A stretch of 64,000 nt of DNA from Prochlorococcus sp. AG-311-D23 (GTDB taxonomy: Bacteria; Cyanobacteriota; Cyanobacteriia; PCC-6307; Cyanobiaceae). The notes beneath the pieces are model-generated. The model saw only the letters and a program-made list of their open reading frames with translations, had not been told where the DNA came from and made no database searches. A program made the translations under genes and the position numbers. Position 1 is the stretch's first letter; the number at the start of each line of letters is the position of its first letter. Positions 1 to 9,161 of the stretch are shown piece by piece. Where the stretch lies: positions 28,284 through 92,283 of the forward strand of contig QBVH01000003.1 in assembly GCA_003284445.1 (NCBI GenBank), given 5' to 3'.

Positions 1-27
1 GTAATTCCTTTATTAAACTTTCTTAAC

Positions 28-1206
28 TTATAATTGAAGATCATAAATATCAACTGGTTTGATATTTTTTATAGACTCTATATTCTTTCTAAGTATTTTA
101 ATTCTTAATGTCGATTGTAAATTATTTTTATTGATTTTCTTTACCACATCAGCTGGAGTAGAAATTTTTTCATTATTGATAGAAATTATTAGATCATTTA
201 CTTTTAAGCCACCTTTTTCTGCAGGACCATTTGGCATCAAATATTTAATAATCGCTCCATCTTCTGTTTGAGAAAGAAAATTACTTTTTTGTTTGATATT
301 GGTTGAAAGTGTTACTCCTATCATGGGATGTTGGGCTCTGCCACTGGAGATTAAATCTTTGGCAATTTTTCTAGCTCTATTTATTGGTATTGCGAAACCT
401 AATCCTGCCCCAGGTCCTGAACGAACAAGAGTATTAATACCAATCACTTCTCCAACAGAATTTAATAATGGTCCTCCAGAATTACCTGGATTAATAGCTG
501 CATCAGTTTGAATGAGATCTATTCTTTTGTCGGATATACCTAATTGAGCAACATCTCTATTTAGATTACTAATTATCCCAAGAGTAACCGTATTTTCAAG
601 TCCAAAAGGATTCCCAACTGCAATAGCCCAATCACCAACTTTTAAGTTATCGGAGTTTCCTAGTTGGGCTGTGGGCCAAGGTCCTTTTGCTTTAAGCTTA
701 ATTACTGCAAGATCTGTTAAAGAATCTTCTCCAACAACATTTCCAAGCACTCTTCTTCCATCTGATAAGCCCACTATTAGTTGATCGGTTTTTTCTATTA
801 CATGAGCATTCGTCAAGACTAGACCTTCTTTAGCAAAAATCACTCCACTACCTTGACCTTTTTCAATTCGAGATCTTGGAACTTGAAGGCCTCTAAGACC
901 AAAGAATCGTTCAAAATATCGATCATTTAGGATCCCAGGAGGAAAAACACCTTCACTTGATGATAAAACCTGACGCTGTGTTTCGATTGTGACCACTGCA
1001 TCTCCACTAATATTTAATGCTTTTGATACAAAAGACTGTTTATTGTAATTTTGAGGGGATAACAGTGAAGCTTCGCTTGAATGAATAGGAGTTTCATATC
1101 GGAAGTTGAAAAAAATAAGAACAATTAAAACAACAGTTTTAAAATATTTTTTTTGGCATAATTTTAAGGATCCTATTAATAGTCTGTTTACATCTAATCC
1201 ATGCAT
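28..1206 (-). CDS. Deg/HtrA-family serine protease with PDZ domain
   Basis: Trypsin-like periplasmic or lumenal quality-control protease. Counting from the ATG at 1206, the catalytic triad is visible as His135 (TNAHV), Asp165 (TDLAVIK) and Ser243 (PGNSGGPL), followed by one C-terminal PDZ domain. A hydrophobic stretch near residues 23-35 should act as signal or anchor. A TTG 33 bases upstream (1239) would add 11 residues; I prefer the ATG because the extension lacks any domain. Cyanobacteria carry several Deg paralogues (HtrA, HhoA, HhoB) and I cannot tell which this is. It is transcribed away from the next gene, so the spacer at 1207-1436 should hold both promoters. Confidence 0.92.
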   Translation of the reverse strand: MHGLDVNRLLIGSLKLCQKKYFKTVVLIVLIFFNFRYETPIHSSEASLLSPQNYNKQSFVSKALNISGDAVVTIETQRQVLSSSEGVFPPGILNDRYFERFFGLRGLQVPRSRIEKGQGSGVIFAKEGLVLTNAHVIEKTDQLIVGLSDGRRVLGNVVGEDSLTDLAVIKLKAKGPWPTAQLGNSDNLKVGDWAIAVGNPFGLENTVTLGIISNLNRDVAQLGISDKRIDLIQTDAAINPGNSGGPLLNSVGEVIGINTLVRSGPGAGLGFAIPINRARKIAKDLISSGRAQHPMIGVTLSTNIKQKSNFLSQTEDGAIIKYLMPNGPAEKGGLKVNDLIISINNEKISTPADVVKKINKNNLQSTLRIKILRKNIESIKNIKPVDIYDLQL

Positions 1207-1334
1207 GATCTTAGGAAAAGGATTAGTTCTTATTATCAAAACTAATCATAGCTAATTTGGAAATTGAAACGCCCTCTAATTTAATTACCGTAGATTTTTA
1301 ATAAATAACTATTTTTTAAACATTCTTTCCTCTA

Positions 1335-1355
1335 GAATAAAATTCTGATTTATTC
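1335..1355. promoter_or_regulatory. AT-rich inverted repeat in a divergent spacer
   Basis: Arms GAATAAA and TTTATTC are separated by 7 bases, and the flanking A/T also pairs to give 8 bp. It lies between the divergent protease gene and the small membrane protein gene, where an operator could sit. In AT-rich DNA such a dyad can arise by chance, so this is only a candidate. Confidence 0.2.
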
Positions 1356-1436
1356 TTTGATTGACGATGAAACTAGAACGACTTCAAAACTTAATCTGAA
1401 TTAAGGCATTCAGTTTTTGATTTATCATTTTTGCAA

Positions 1437-1715
1437 ATGTTGAGCAATTTTTTACCTTTTGTTTATGGCGTATCAGTTTTTGTTTTGTTGATTTTGGCTG
1501 CCAAAATAATGCTAAATGGTTTTTTCTCAGGTCAAGCATCGTTTAAGACTCAAAATTCATTTTCAAAGAAAAAAGGTGATGATCGAACAGGTTTAGTTAC
1601 CATTCATCCTGAGCTTTTAGACAAAGATGGCAGCATTACTGATGAAGATTTGCTCACAGTTCGTTTTTCTAAGGACACTGATCATCCACAATCATTTGAA
1701 AAGCCTTCTGAATAA
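1437..1715 (+). CDS. Small membrane protein, resembles cyanobacterial DUF2973
   Basis: About 92 residues. One N-terminal transmembrane helix (roughly residues 5-27) is followed by a soluble tail containing HPELLDKDGSITDEDLL. From memory, this tail matches the conserved end of DUF2973, a cyanobacterial family of unknown function. The ATG at 1437 is preferred over a TTG at 1431. It is the first of four genes reading the same way (to xseA), but spacers of 50-100 bases leave operon structure open. No catalytic residues are evident, and the cytoplasmic or thylakoid location is not resolved. Confidence 0.75.
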   Translation: MLSNFLPFVYGVSVFVLLILAAKIMLNGFFSGQASFKTQNSFSKKKGDDRTGLVTIHPELLDKDGSITDEDLLTVRFSKDTDHPQSFEKPSE

Positions 1716-1771
1716 TTTTCATAAGATTTTTTGGTTTAGACATTACATAGTTATCTAAGAGGTTTTTAATT

Positions 1772-2155
1772 TTGGAACAAAGAACGCGAATAGTAGCTGC
1801 AGTTTTGAAAAACATGAAGTTACCTCCAAGATTTCGTCTCAGATTATTAAAGGAAGATCCAGTAAGGCTTGAATTAAGCCTTACTCCAGCTTATGGAAAA
1901 GATCCAATTCAAGTTGGTTTAGTCGAGTCCCTCGATTTGGTTGCCAGAAGAGACAGAGAGGGAAGAATGCCTAGAGATTTACAAGGGACATGGGATTGGA
2001 CTGTAAGACATGGAGAAGTTAGTACTGGTGGATGGAATCCTTATCTAAAAGAAGCTCTTCAAACTATGTTCGAAACTGGATTACCAGCAATTATTTACGA
2101 GGAACTAACTGGAGAGGACTATCATCCAGTTGATGGTGCAAGACATGTTAGATAG
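1772..2155 (+). CDS. Conserved-looking hypothetical protein, 127 aa
   Basis: Soluble, basic protein with no signal peptide or membrane helix. The sequence is rich in Arg and Glu, with a Trp-containing segment (GTWDWTVRHGE) and a highly ordered composition suggesting a real folded protein. The start is TTG: AGAGG at 1757-1761 is a well-placed ribosome binding site and no ATG lies nearby upstream. I do not recognise the family with certainty. It follows the small DUF2973-like gene and precedes the HLIP gene, both cyanobacterium-specific, so it is probably also a cyanobacterial family. Confidence 0.75.
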   Translation: MEQRTRIVAAVLKNMKLPPRFRLRLLKEDPVRLELSLTPAYGKDPIQVGLVESLDLVARRDREGRMPRDLQGTWDWTVRHGEVSTGGWNPYLKEALQTMFETGLPAIIYEELTGEDYHPVDGARHVR

Positions 2156-2194
2156 CTATTGAAAATTTTTAAGAATAAATTAATTTCAAGAGTC

Positions 2195-2206
2195 AACATA
2201 TATGTT
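2195..2206. promoter_or_regulatory. 12-bp perfect palindrome upstream of the HLIP gene
   Basis: AACATATATGTT lies 52 bases before the HLIP start codon. It could be an operator, since HLIP genes are strongly stress-regulated, but it does not match the HLR1 direct repeat used by RpaB. It may be chance. Confidence 0.2.
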
Positions 2207-2257
2207 TTCTCATTGTGAGCTTTTCTTTAGTATTATTAAATTGAACTCGATTAACAA

Positions 2258-2404
2258 ATGAAAGATAACTTCGAACCTCGTTATGGATTTGTCAATTTTG
2301 CTGAAATATGGAATGGTCGTTTGGCCATGATGGGTATTTTAATAGGTTTAACAACAGAACTTTTAACAGGACAAGGGATTTTAACGCAGATGGGAATCGG
2401 TTGA
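2258..2404 (+). CDS. hli: High-light-inducible protein (one-helix chlorophyll-binding protein)
   Basis: Short gene of 48 codons, easily missed. The protein starts MKDNFEPRYGFVNFAEIWNG and carries the chlorophyll-binding helix signature ExWNGRLAMMG, the hallmark of the HLIP/SCP branch of the chlorophyll a/b-binding superfamily. It then has a short hydrophobic helix end and tail. HLIPs bind chlorophyll and carotenoid in the thylakoid membrane and protect photosystems or assembly intermediates during stress. It is about the usual length for short Prochlorococcus HLIPs. It is followed 32 bases later by xseA. Confidence 0.93.
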   Translation: MKDNFEPRYGFVNFAEIWNGRLAMMGILIGLTTELLTGQGILTQMGIG

Positions 2405-2436
2405 AAAACTAATTTTTAGTTTTTATTTTTAATAGT

Positions 2437-3597
2437 TTGACTGATCTTAAAAAGGCTAAAAAATCTCTAAATACATATAGTGTTCAAGAATTAAACGAAT
2501 CTATAGGTTTATTACTATCAAGAGGCTTTGCACCAAAATTTATACTTAAAGCTACTGTTTCTAAATCGCAAATTAAAAAAGGTCATTTATGGTTAACTTT
2601 AACGGACGGGAAAGCAAGTGTAGATGGGGTTGCGTGGTCATCAACAATAAAGTCTTTAAAATTTTTACCTAAGCAAGATGATGGCGTTATTGTCATTGGT
2701 AAATTAAATTTCTGGCAATCTCAAGCAAGAGTATCGGTACAAGTTTTCGATATTCGACCAAGTATTTCTACTGTTCTTAAGAAGTTCGAAATAGTCAAAT
2801 CAAAACTTTTTAAAGAAGGTTTGATAGATGATTCGTTACGAAAAAAATTGCCAAAATATCCTCATGCAATTGGTATACTTACAAGTGTTCCAAGCTCTGC
2901 TTTAGCTGACATGCTTAGAACATCTAAGGAGAGATGGCCATTAACAAAACTGCATATAATTCCTATTCCTGTTCAAGGAAATAATGAAAATAAATTGAAA
3001 TCTATTTTAAGTAAATTAAAAATAAATAAGTTAAAATTAGAGGCTTTAATTATAGCTAGAGGAGGAGGCAGCAGAGAAGATTTAATGTTGTTCGATAGTG
3101 AAATCATAGCCAGAGAAATCGCAACATTACCAATACCAGTAATAACGGGAATAGGTCATGAAGATGACCTAACTGTTTCAGATCTTGTTGCAGACCATAG
3201 ATCTGCTACTCCAACTGCTGCGATTGTTGATCTATTACCCTCAAGAGAAATTGAAAAAAATAAGTTTTTGCAAAATAAAAAAATACTTAAAGATTATTTG
3301 AAATTATTTTTTCAGAATACAAAGAAATCATTAATTACAAAAAAATCTTTTTTTAAATCTCATTCACCCAGACTATTAATAAAAAATAAAAGAGCAAGAA
3401 TAAATTATATGTCCGAGATTTTGAATGCTCTTTCTCCAAGAAAATTGTTAAAAAGAGGTTTTGCACTAATTACTAACGAGTCAGGTGATTCGATTTATAG
3501 TATCGAAAATGTTAATGAAAATGATAAGTTAATAGTTCAGTTTTTTGATGGTAAAATCACCGTTGAGGTTGATAATCTTAATTATGATAAAATATGA
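2437..3597 (+). CDS. xseA: Exodeoxyribonuclease VII large subunit
   Basis: Catalytic subunit of the single-strand-specific nuclease ExoVII. An N-terminal OB-fold (about residues 35-110) is followed by the catalytic core, with GILTS, ARGGGSREDLMLFD, GIGHEDDLTVSDLVADHRSATP split over residues 140-270, then a coiled helical region and a short C-terminal domain (RGFALIT). At 386 residues it is somewhat shorter than the E. coli enzyme, with a reduced helical arm. The start is TTG at 2437. xseB follows 65 bases downstream, so the pair should be co-expressed. Confidence 0.95.
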   Translation: MTDLKKAKKSLNTYSVQELNESIGLLLSRGFAPKFILKATVSKSQIKKGHLWLTLTDGKASVDGVAWSSTIKSLKFLPKQDDGVIVIGKLNFWQSQARVSVQVFDIRPSISTVLKKFEIVKSKLFKEGLIDDSLRKKLPKYPHAIGILTSVPSSALADMLRTSKERWPLTKLHIIPIPVQGNNENKLKSILSKLKINKLKLEALIIARGGGSREDLMLFDSEIIAREIATLPIPVITGIGHEDDLTVSDLVADHRSATPTAAIVDLLPSREIEKNKFLQNKKILKDYLKLFFQNTKKSLITKKSFFKSHSPRLLIKNKRARINYMSEILNALSPRKLLKRGFALITNESGDSIYSIENVNENDKLIVQFFDGKITVEVDNLNYDKI

Positions 3598-3662
3598 ATT
3601 TATAGAATAAAATTTGTCATTCTATTTCGCTTGCAGATGAATTCATCCTAAATCATTTACCA

Positions 3663-3914
3663 ATGGCTAACAAAGTTACTAACCAAAAAAATATAGAAAT
3701 TTTTAAACAAGATATTATTAGATTAAGTTACGAAGAATCTATATCTGCGCTGGAAACCATCTTGAATAATGTACAAGATGAAAACATTTCACTGGATGAA
3801 ATTCAGATTAATTATATTAAAGGTCATTTACTTCTTAAACATTGCGAGGAACTCTTGCAGTTTTGTGAACAAGAGATTAATGAAATTAGTCCAGAATTCT
3901 TAGAATTAGATTAA
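3663..3914 (+). CDS. xseB: Exodeoxyribonuclease VII small subunit
   Basis: 83-residue helical protein with the XseB pattern SYEESISALETILNNVQ, then a second helix predicted to pack against the XseA arm. It is encoded directly after xseA. The stop codon lies inside a hairpin shared with the convergent gene at 3916. Length and context fit the family; the N-terminal 20 residues are less conserved in appearance. Confidence 0.93.
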   Translation: MANKVTNQKNIEIFKQDIIRLSYEESISALETILNNVQDENISLDEIQINYIKGHLLLKHCEELLQFCEQEINEISPEFLELD

Positions 3915-3931
3915 TTTATAAATCTAATTCT
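3902..3931. terminator. Bidirectional hairpin shared by two convergent stop codons
   Basis: Perfect 11-bp arms AGAATTAGATT and AATCTAATTCT flank an 8-base loop. The stop codons of xseB (3912-3914) and of the convergent gene (3916-3918) both fall inside this 30-base element, with only one base between the two coding regions. This suits a symmetrical terminator for both strands, although the downstream T-runs are short. Confidence 0.5.
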
Positions 3932-4245
3932 TCGGACTTTATGTCAATTGTTGCTGCACTTGCTGGAATATTTTCTAGAAGGTCGGCGTTTTTTATTATG
4001 GGTGTTCCACATATTGGACAAATCGTCTGACTGTTTAGAAAGGTTGAACCACAAGCTTCACAGGTTTGTATTTTTGATTGGATTCTTTTCCAAGTAAACC
4101 ATCCAATTCCTCCTAAGATTAATGGTATTATTGTAAGAATAAGGAATATTCCACCTGCTAAATCAGTAATAAATTTCCCAGCTGGTGTAGGTAAAATAAT
4201 AAGTAAAATAAATACCATCCAAATCAATGAAGATGGCTTATTCAT
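3916..4245 (-). CDS. Small membrane protein with C-terminal zinc ribbon
   Basis: 109 residues. Two hydrophobic helices at the N-terminus (about residues 7-22 and 28-52) precede a zinc-ribbon CEACGS...CPICGTP (two CxxC pairs, 15 residues apart) and an acidic tail. The fold suggests a membrane-tethered metal-binding module, but no enzymatic role can be assigned. It is convergent with xseB and lies downstream of the BrkB-type gene, which reads the same way with a 62-base gap. Confidence 0.75.
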   Translation of the reverse strand: MNKPSSLIWMVFILLIILPTPAGKFITDLAGGIFLILTIIPLILGGIGWFTWKRIQSKIQTCEACGSTFLNSQTICPICGTPIIKNADLLENIPASAATIDIKSEELDL

Positions 4246-4307
4246 GAGTAATTAAGAGATTTGTTTAAATACTATAATTTAAATGTAGGTGCTTGTTTCA
4301 ATGATGT

Positions 4308-5222
4308 TTAAACGTATCGGTTGCGACGCATGCTTGCAATGACAACGCTCCAACATTGACCAAAATAAATAATTACTCCCACCATCCAAACCCAAAGAGT
4401 CAATACTAGTACTCCACCAATGAATCCATAAGCTTGAAATCTTGATCCCAAAGAAAGGATACTTCTACTAACTGCCAAATTTAGAATAGTTAGCAAAGTT
4501 CCAATCATCAAAGCTCCAGGTATTAGTGGTTTTAAAGGTACTCTTCTACTTGGGAGTAAACCTTGTAAAAGTAGTGCCATAGTTGAAAAACCTATTAGAG
4601 GGAGTATAAATTGACCTACTTGAAGTACAGGTATTTTTGTAATTGCATTTTCAATCCAAGGGGTTGTGTTGGCTAAGTCTTCCAAAACTGCTTCGGGAAT
4701 CAGACGAATATTTGCGCTGATTTGATCGATAACCATCAAAATCCCAACTAAAAGAACTACAAAAAAAGCTTCAATACGATTTCTGATAAATCGAAACGCT
4801 TGAATTTTTAATGGATCCGGCTTTGATTTAACCGGTAGTACGTCTTCCCATAATCGATCTGCTCCTCTTTGTAGTGTTAGATATGCATTGCCAGCAGTGA
4901 TCATTAAAAACATTGCTCCAAGAATTCCTGCTCCAAAACCCTGATTAATTAATTGTTCTAAAGTTGAGGCGACCAAAGCTATTACTTCAGACGGTAAAAC
5001 TTCAGCAGTTAATTCAATTATTCTTTGCTCTATTCCTTGCTGTTTTCCTAAAAACCATGATGCAACTGAAAGGGAGATTAGTAATATTGGAAAGAAGGAC
5101 TGAAGAGTGTAGTAAGCAAATGCAGCGCTTAAATCGACACAATCACACTTAGACCATCTTTCATAAGCTCTCCAGAGACTGCTAAAAAACCATCTTGCTT
5201 TTTTATTCCAGTTCAAGCCCAC
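4308..5222 (-). CDS. YihY/BrkB-family inner-membrane protein
   Basis: 304-residue polytopic protein with about six transmembrane helices. The family pattern is recognisable: DLSAAFAYYTLQSFFPILL near residue 30, a central GNAYLTLQRGADRLW, and a C-terminal GGVLVLTLWVWMVGVIIYFG. YihY/BrkB proteins were once labelled ribonuclease BN in error; their transport substrate is unsettled. The start is GTG at 5222. The gene is separate from the upstream phosphatase (132-base gap), so it probably has its own promoter. Confidence 0.9.
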   Translation of the reverse strand: MGLNWNKKARWFFSSLWRAYERWSKCDCVDLSAAFAYYTLQSFFPILLISLSVASWFLGKQQGIEQRIIELTAEVLPSEVIALVASTLEQLINQGFGAGILGAMFLMITAGNAYLTLQRGADRLWEDVLPVKSKPDPLKIQAFRFIRNRIEAFFVVLLVGILMVIDQISANIRLIPEAVLEDLANTTPWIENAITKIPVLQVGQFILPLIGFSTMALLLQGLLPSRRVPLKPLIPGALMIGTLLTILNLAVSRSILSLGSRFQAYGFIGGVLVLTLWVWMVGVIIYFGQCWSVVIASMRRNRYV

Positions 5223-5354
5223 TTTGGTTATAAAGTATTTGTTATCACGCTAACTCCTAAGGAGAAGTTTTTTCTTAGTTGAATCAGTAGATTTAAAATC
5301 ATAAAAATTTTTTACTGAAGCTAATTTTATTTAATGAAAAAAGCAGAAAGTGAA

Positions 5355-6173
5355 TTAACTATCATGAATCAAGGCGGTGGCCCATGGCATCATGTTGTTC
5401 AATTGATCTTCAGAGGATGCTGTTAGTAATGGAAAATTCACAGAAGTAAGATCTGTGCCAGAGAGAATATCTTTTGGATTAGTCTCCAACCAGTTGATAA
5501 GACAATTAAGTTCCTCGAGTATTAACCATGCAGCTGCAATATCCCAAATTTTTGGTGTTGCCTCTAAAGCAGCAATCGTTTGACCTATGGCAACACTAGT
5601 CATATTTAAACTAGATACCCCAAGAAGTCTTATTTTCCCTGGGAAAGACTGTTCAGGTTTCATTTGTAAAACTTTAATTGATCGGCTACAAAGAGAAATG
5701 CAGTCACTATTTTTTTTGAAACGTGATTCAGGCTTAAGTGGCTTGTCATTTAGCCAAACTCCTTTTCCTTTTATGGCGAAAATCCTTTTTCTCAGTGCTG
5801 GTATGTCCAGGAAGGCTGTCTCAGGTTCACCATTTGTGAAACGTGCTATTGATATAGCCCAGTAGGGAATGCCTGCTGCAAAATTAGTTGTGCCGTCGAG
5901 TGGGTCAACAACCCAATATTCACTGGAGCTCGGAATTGACTTCTTACCCTCTTCACTCAGAACGCCTTCTCCTGGAGCAATTTTTGACAAACCTTGAACA
6001 ATTGTTTTATCACTCCACCTATCACATTCTGTAATAAGTGTTCCATCAGGCTTTATGTCAGAGTTGATTTGTCCAAAATCTTGAAGTTGACGTGTTCCAA
6101 CCTCATCAACTAAATGATGAATCGAAATTAGTTGAGCTTTGCTCAGAGGCTTAGATATTGGGTCTTGATTCAT
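5355..6173 (-). CDS. Inositol monophosphatase family phosphatase
   Basis: 272 residues. Both family signatures are present: the metal-binding motif A, VDPLDGTTNF (about residues 89-98), and motif B, WDIAAAWLILEE (about 210-221), with the upstream SEEG glutamates that ligate Mg2+. Substrate is unclear: inositol-1-phosphate, histidinol phosphate, PAP or fructose bisphosphate are all used by relatives. The TolC-like gene lies 17 bases upstream in the same direction, so the two may be cotranscribed, with no obvious functional link. Confidence 0.9.
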   Translation of the reverse strand: MNQDPISKPLSKAQLISIHHLVDEVGTRQLQDFGQINSDIKPDGTLITECDRWSDKTIVQGLSKIAPGEGVLSEEGKKSIPSSSEYWVVDPLDGTTNFAAGIPYWAISIARFTNGEPETAFLDIPALRKRIFAIKGKGVWLNDKPLKPESRFKKNSDCISLCSRSIKVLQMKPEQSFPGKIRLLGVSSLNMTSVAIGQTIAALEATPKIWDIAAAWLILEELNCLINWLETNPKDILSGTDLTSVNFPLLTASSEDQLNNMMPWATALIHDS

Positions 6174-6190
6174 TTTTATTCAGTTAGAAG

Positions 6191-7774
6191 CTATAGCTGA
6201 CATAAAGGAATTAAATTCGATTCATAGAGGTTTGATTTACTGTCTATGTCGCTTTGATTTTGTTGATTGACTTTTATATCACATGGCTTGATGTTATCTA
6301 AACCTGTTTGTCTACTTAAGTCAGCTAATAAAGTGTTATAGCTGGTTACCGAAATAATATAACGAACCTCGGAATCAGTTAAATCTCTTTGGTTATTTAC
6401 AACTTCTCGCTGTGTAGTAATACCTGATTTGTATCTAAGCTTGGCAAGTCTTAGAGATTCTCTTGCAGATAAAACTTCTGTGTATGAAGCAGAAATATTT
6501 AGTTTGGCCGAATCTAATTTGAAGAATACTTCTTCAACTTCTTTTCTGATTTGAGCTCTTCTTGCAGCAAAATTTAGTTTGGCTTCTTTTGCTTTACTTT
6601 TATTGTAATTATACAAAGATCTTGAACTGCCTCCATTAAAAATAAACCATGTTGCATTGAGACCAATGGTATTAGAGAAAGTGGAGGATGTATTACTGGT
6701 GTTTGGGGATATCTGATTTAACTCGCCTTTTGCAAACGAAGAGGTCGATGTGTTTACGAGGCTTAATTTAGGTTGGCTAGCAGCTAGTGCAGCATTGGCA
6801 TTACTATTATTAATTGATACATCCAATAGAATACTTTCAAGTTCTTCTCGTGAATTATAAGCAGCTATAATACTATCTTCCAATGATAAATCCCATATAC
6901 CTGTAACTTGAGTTTTTGAACCAATCAATGGTGTTACATCTTCTGGAAAATTGAGTATCTCAGCAAGAGATCTTTGACCAATTTTCTGATCTCCGAATTT
7001 AATATTAAATAATTGCTGATCTCTAGCTAATTGTGTTTTTGCCTCTAGAACTTCTAATTTTGTACCAATTCCTGATTCAAATCTAATTTCTGCGTCTTTT
7101 AAACCAAGAGTTGATGATTCAATAGATTTTTTTGCTACTTCTATTTCCTCATTGGCTTTCTGCAAATTGAAGTAACGTTTTTTTGCCTCTAATTTTAAGT
7201 CTCTTAAAACTATTGAATAGGAATATTTTGACTTTTCAAAACTATCTCTAGCTGATGCTATCTCTGGGACTCTTGCAGGATTAATTAAATCCCATTTGAT
7301 TTGAGCAGAGATAGAAGAACTCCATTGTTTACTCGAAGTGTCTTGTATCAAACTTGATTCATTGTAATTATTAGATTCAAAATATTGAGGAATACCATTA
7401 GCTGTCAGGTTTAATGTTGGGTACCAGGACGACAATGAACTTCTTAATATTGATTTGGCTTGGTCAACTTTTTCTAAGTAGATTTTAATTGTTCTATTAT
7501 TATTTATAAGTATATTTTCTAACTGATCAAGATTAACTTTTTGATAAGTTTTTACTAATACTTCGCGCGATCTAGAGGGTAAAAAAAGATCTTCAGGTGA
7601 ATTTAATTCATATAAGACCCCTTGTTTTTTTTGACTTTGACTAAGGCTTTTACTTGAGTCTCCTTTTTTCTTTATATTGGAAGTTATTTTTTGCGAGCTT
7701 GTAGCCCATAAAGGATTCAGTCCAGATATAAATAAACCTGCAACAATTAGAAACTTTCTCTTCACTCTCCTCAT
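6191..7774 (-). CDS. TolC-family outer-membrane efflux protein
   Basis: Outer-membrane channel component for type I secretion or RND-type efflux. From the ATG at 7774 the protein has a clear signal peptide (basic MRRVKRKF, then a hydrophobic core and a cleavage region near ATSSQ). It then has two repeats of the TolC/OEP pattern: long amphipathic helices around RFESGIGTKLEVLEAK and its equivalent LRYKSGITTQREVVN. A longer reading frame starts upstream at 7825 but would overlap the preceding gene and hide the signal peptide. No inner-membrane or adaptor partner gene is adjacent. Confidence 0.92.
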   Translation of the reverse strand: MRRVKRKFLIVAGLFISGLNPLWATSSQKITSNIKKKGDSSKSLSQSQKKQGVLYELNSPEDLFLPSRSREVLVKTYQKVNLDQLENILINNNRTIKIYLEKVDQAKSILRSSLSSWYPTLNLTANGIPQYFESNNYNESSLIQDTSSKQWSSSISAQIKWDLINPARVPEIASARDSFEKSKYSYSIVLRDLKLEAKKRYFNLQKANEEIEVAKKSIESSTLGLKDAEIRFESGIGTKLEVLEAKTQLARDQQLFNIKFGDQKIGQRSLAEILNFPEDVTPLIGSKTQVTGIWDLSLEDSIIAAYNSREELESILLDVSINNSNANAALAASQPKLSLVNTSTSSFAKGELNQISPNTSNTSSTFSNTIGLNATWFIFNGGSSRSLYNYNKSKAKEAKLNFAARRAQIRKEVEEVFFKLDSAKLNISASYTEVLSARESLRLAKLRYKSGITTQREVVNNQRDLTDSEVRYIISVTSYNTLLADLSRQTGLDNIKPCDIKVNQQNQSDIDSKSNLYESNLIPLCQL

Positions 7775-7811
7775 AGTTATAAGAAAAACTGAGATGGATT
7801 TAGTAATGCAA

Positions 7812-9161
7812 TTATGCTTTACCAAGTGCTTTGTTCACGATGTCTTGTGCATCATGGACAATCTTTACAGATACATTAAGTGACAAAGCGAGCTCTTGAA
7901 GTGTCATGTCATCAAGAAAGATTTTTTCACCTTGCCTTAGCATGATCGATGGTAGAAGTAATTCATCTCCTAATTCTTTTCCTCGCAGTCCTTTTATGAG
8001 GTCTTGGCCCGTGAGTAGTCCTGTAACTATTTGTTCTTGCCCCCAATAAGGACTTGGAATTCCATACAGATGCAGTACGAAATTATTTATTTTATTAAGT
8101 CTTTTGCAAGACTTTAGTAATTCATTTTCAACAAGTTTGCCAACAACCCAGCTGCAGGTTCTTTTTTGATCAATTTTGGCAGGCAGATTTATTGTGGCTT
8201 CATCCATCGCTCTTAGAAAACTGCGAATACTTCCTACTCCATTCTCTTTTTGAGGTAAATCTTCGTAAGAATTCAGAGATGGTAAAGACTTCTTCGCTAT
8301 TAAATACCATTCGTCAGATAACCAGGCAAAACGGGATCCCGTTGATTTATAAAATATTTTCTGCATTGACTCAACTTGATTGATGACTTTTGTCGCACAA
8401 TTAGAATCCACGGGTATTAGCCCATCATTACTGGGTCGAAACCTTGTTAGCCCAACTGGAACAACTGCTGCTGAGAGGACTACAGGGAAATCTCCTTGCG
8501 CAAAACTATTTAGATCATTGATGGTTCGTTCTAAAGCTTTCCCATCATTGATTTCAGGGCAAACAACAATTTGAGCATGAATTTGTATTTTTTTTTCTGA
8601 GCACCAAGCCAACTGATTTAAAAGGTCAATAGCTTTAGGATTTCTCAGTAATTTTGACCTTAAAGAAGGTTCTGTTGCATGTACTGAGACGAATAAAGGG
8701 GTTAGTCTTTGTTGATCAATTCTCAACCAGTCTTGTTCGGAAAGATTTGTAAGTGTTAAGTAAGAACCATATAAAAAACTTAGCCTGTAGTCGTCATCTT
8801 TTAGATATAAGCTTTTTCTCTTTCCAGGGGGTTGTTGGTCAATAAAACAAAATGGACATTGATTATTGCATTGTTTTAATCCATCAAATAAAGCTTCAGT
8901 AAAAGCAAGTCCTAACTCATCGTCATAATCTTTTTCAATGTCAATGGTATGTTGTTTACCTTTTTCATCTAATATTATTAATTGAATATCCTCTTCAGCA
9001 ATAAGAAATTTATAATCAATAAGATCTCTTGGCTTTACACCATTAATACTAATTAATTGATCTCCCACTTCAAATCCAAGCTCCTCACCTATTGAACCTT
9101 TTTCTATGGAAGCAACAACAGCAGGTTTTATTTTGTTTTTAGTTATCTTTAATGTGCTCAT
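7812..9161 (-). CDS. PDZ-radical SAM-DUF512 protein (TIGR03279-like)
   Basis: 449 residues. An N-terminal PDZ-like domain (about residues 10-60, LGFEVGDQLISINGV) is followed by CNNQCPFC (C98, C102, C105), a CxxxCxxC cluster site of radical-SAM type, and a C-terminal DUF512 domain. From memory this architecture is typical of a cyanobacterial oxidoreductase-like family (TIGR03279) whose substrate is unknown. The iron-sulfur ligands are intact, so activity is plausible. It lies just upstream of the TolC-like gene in the same direction; the frames only overlap if the less likely upstream TolC start is used. Confidence 0.88.
   Translation of the reverse strand: MSTLKITKNKIKPAVVASIEKGSIGEELGFEVGDQLISINGVKPRDLIDYKFLIAEEDIQLIILDEKGKQHTIDIEKDYDDELGLAFTEALFDGLKQCNNQCPFCFIDQQPPGKRKSLYLKDDDYRLSFLYGSYLTLTNLSEQDWLRIDQQRLTPLFVSVHATEPSLRSKLLRNPKAIDLLNQLAWCSEKKIQIHAQIVVCPEINDGKALERTINDLNSFAQGDFPVVLSAAVVPVGLTRFRPSNDGLIPVDSNCATKVINQVESMQKIFYKSTGSRFAWLSDEWYLIAKKSLPSLNSYEDLPQKENGVGSIRSFLRAMDEATINLPAKIDQKRTCSWVVGKLVENELLKSCKRLNKINNFVLHLYGIPSPYWGQEQIVTGLLTGQDLIKGLRGKELGDELLLPSIMLRQGEKIFLDDMTLQELALSLNVSVKIVHDAQDIVNKALGKA

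Noticed and set aside
2195..2206. AACATATATGTT as an RpaB HLR1 site for the HLIP gene
   Set aside because: HLR1 is a direct repeat of TTACA-type octamers; this is a palindrome of different sequence.
5251..5261. CTCCTAAGGAG near-palindrome upstream of the BrkB-type gene
   Set aside because: Arms of 5 bp with one-base spacing cannot fold into a hairpin, and no regulator link is evident; likely includes a chance SD-like sequence.
7775..7825. Upstream start of the TolC-like gene
   Set aside because: It would overlap the radical-SAM gene and bury the signal peptide that begins at the ATG at 7774.
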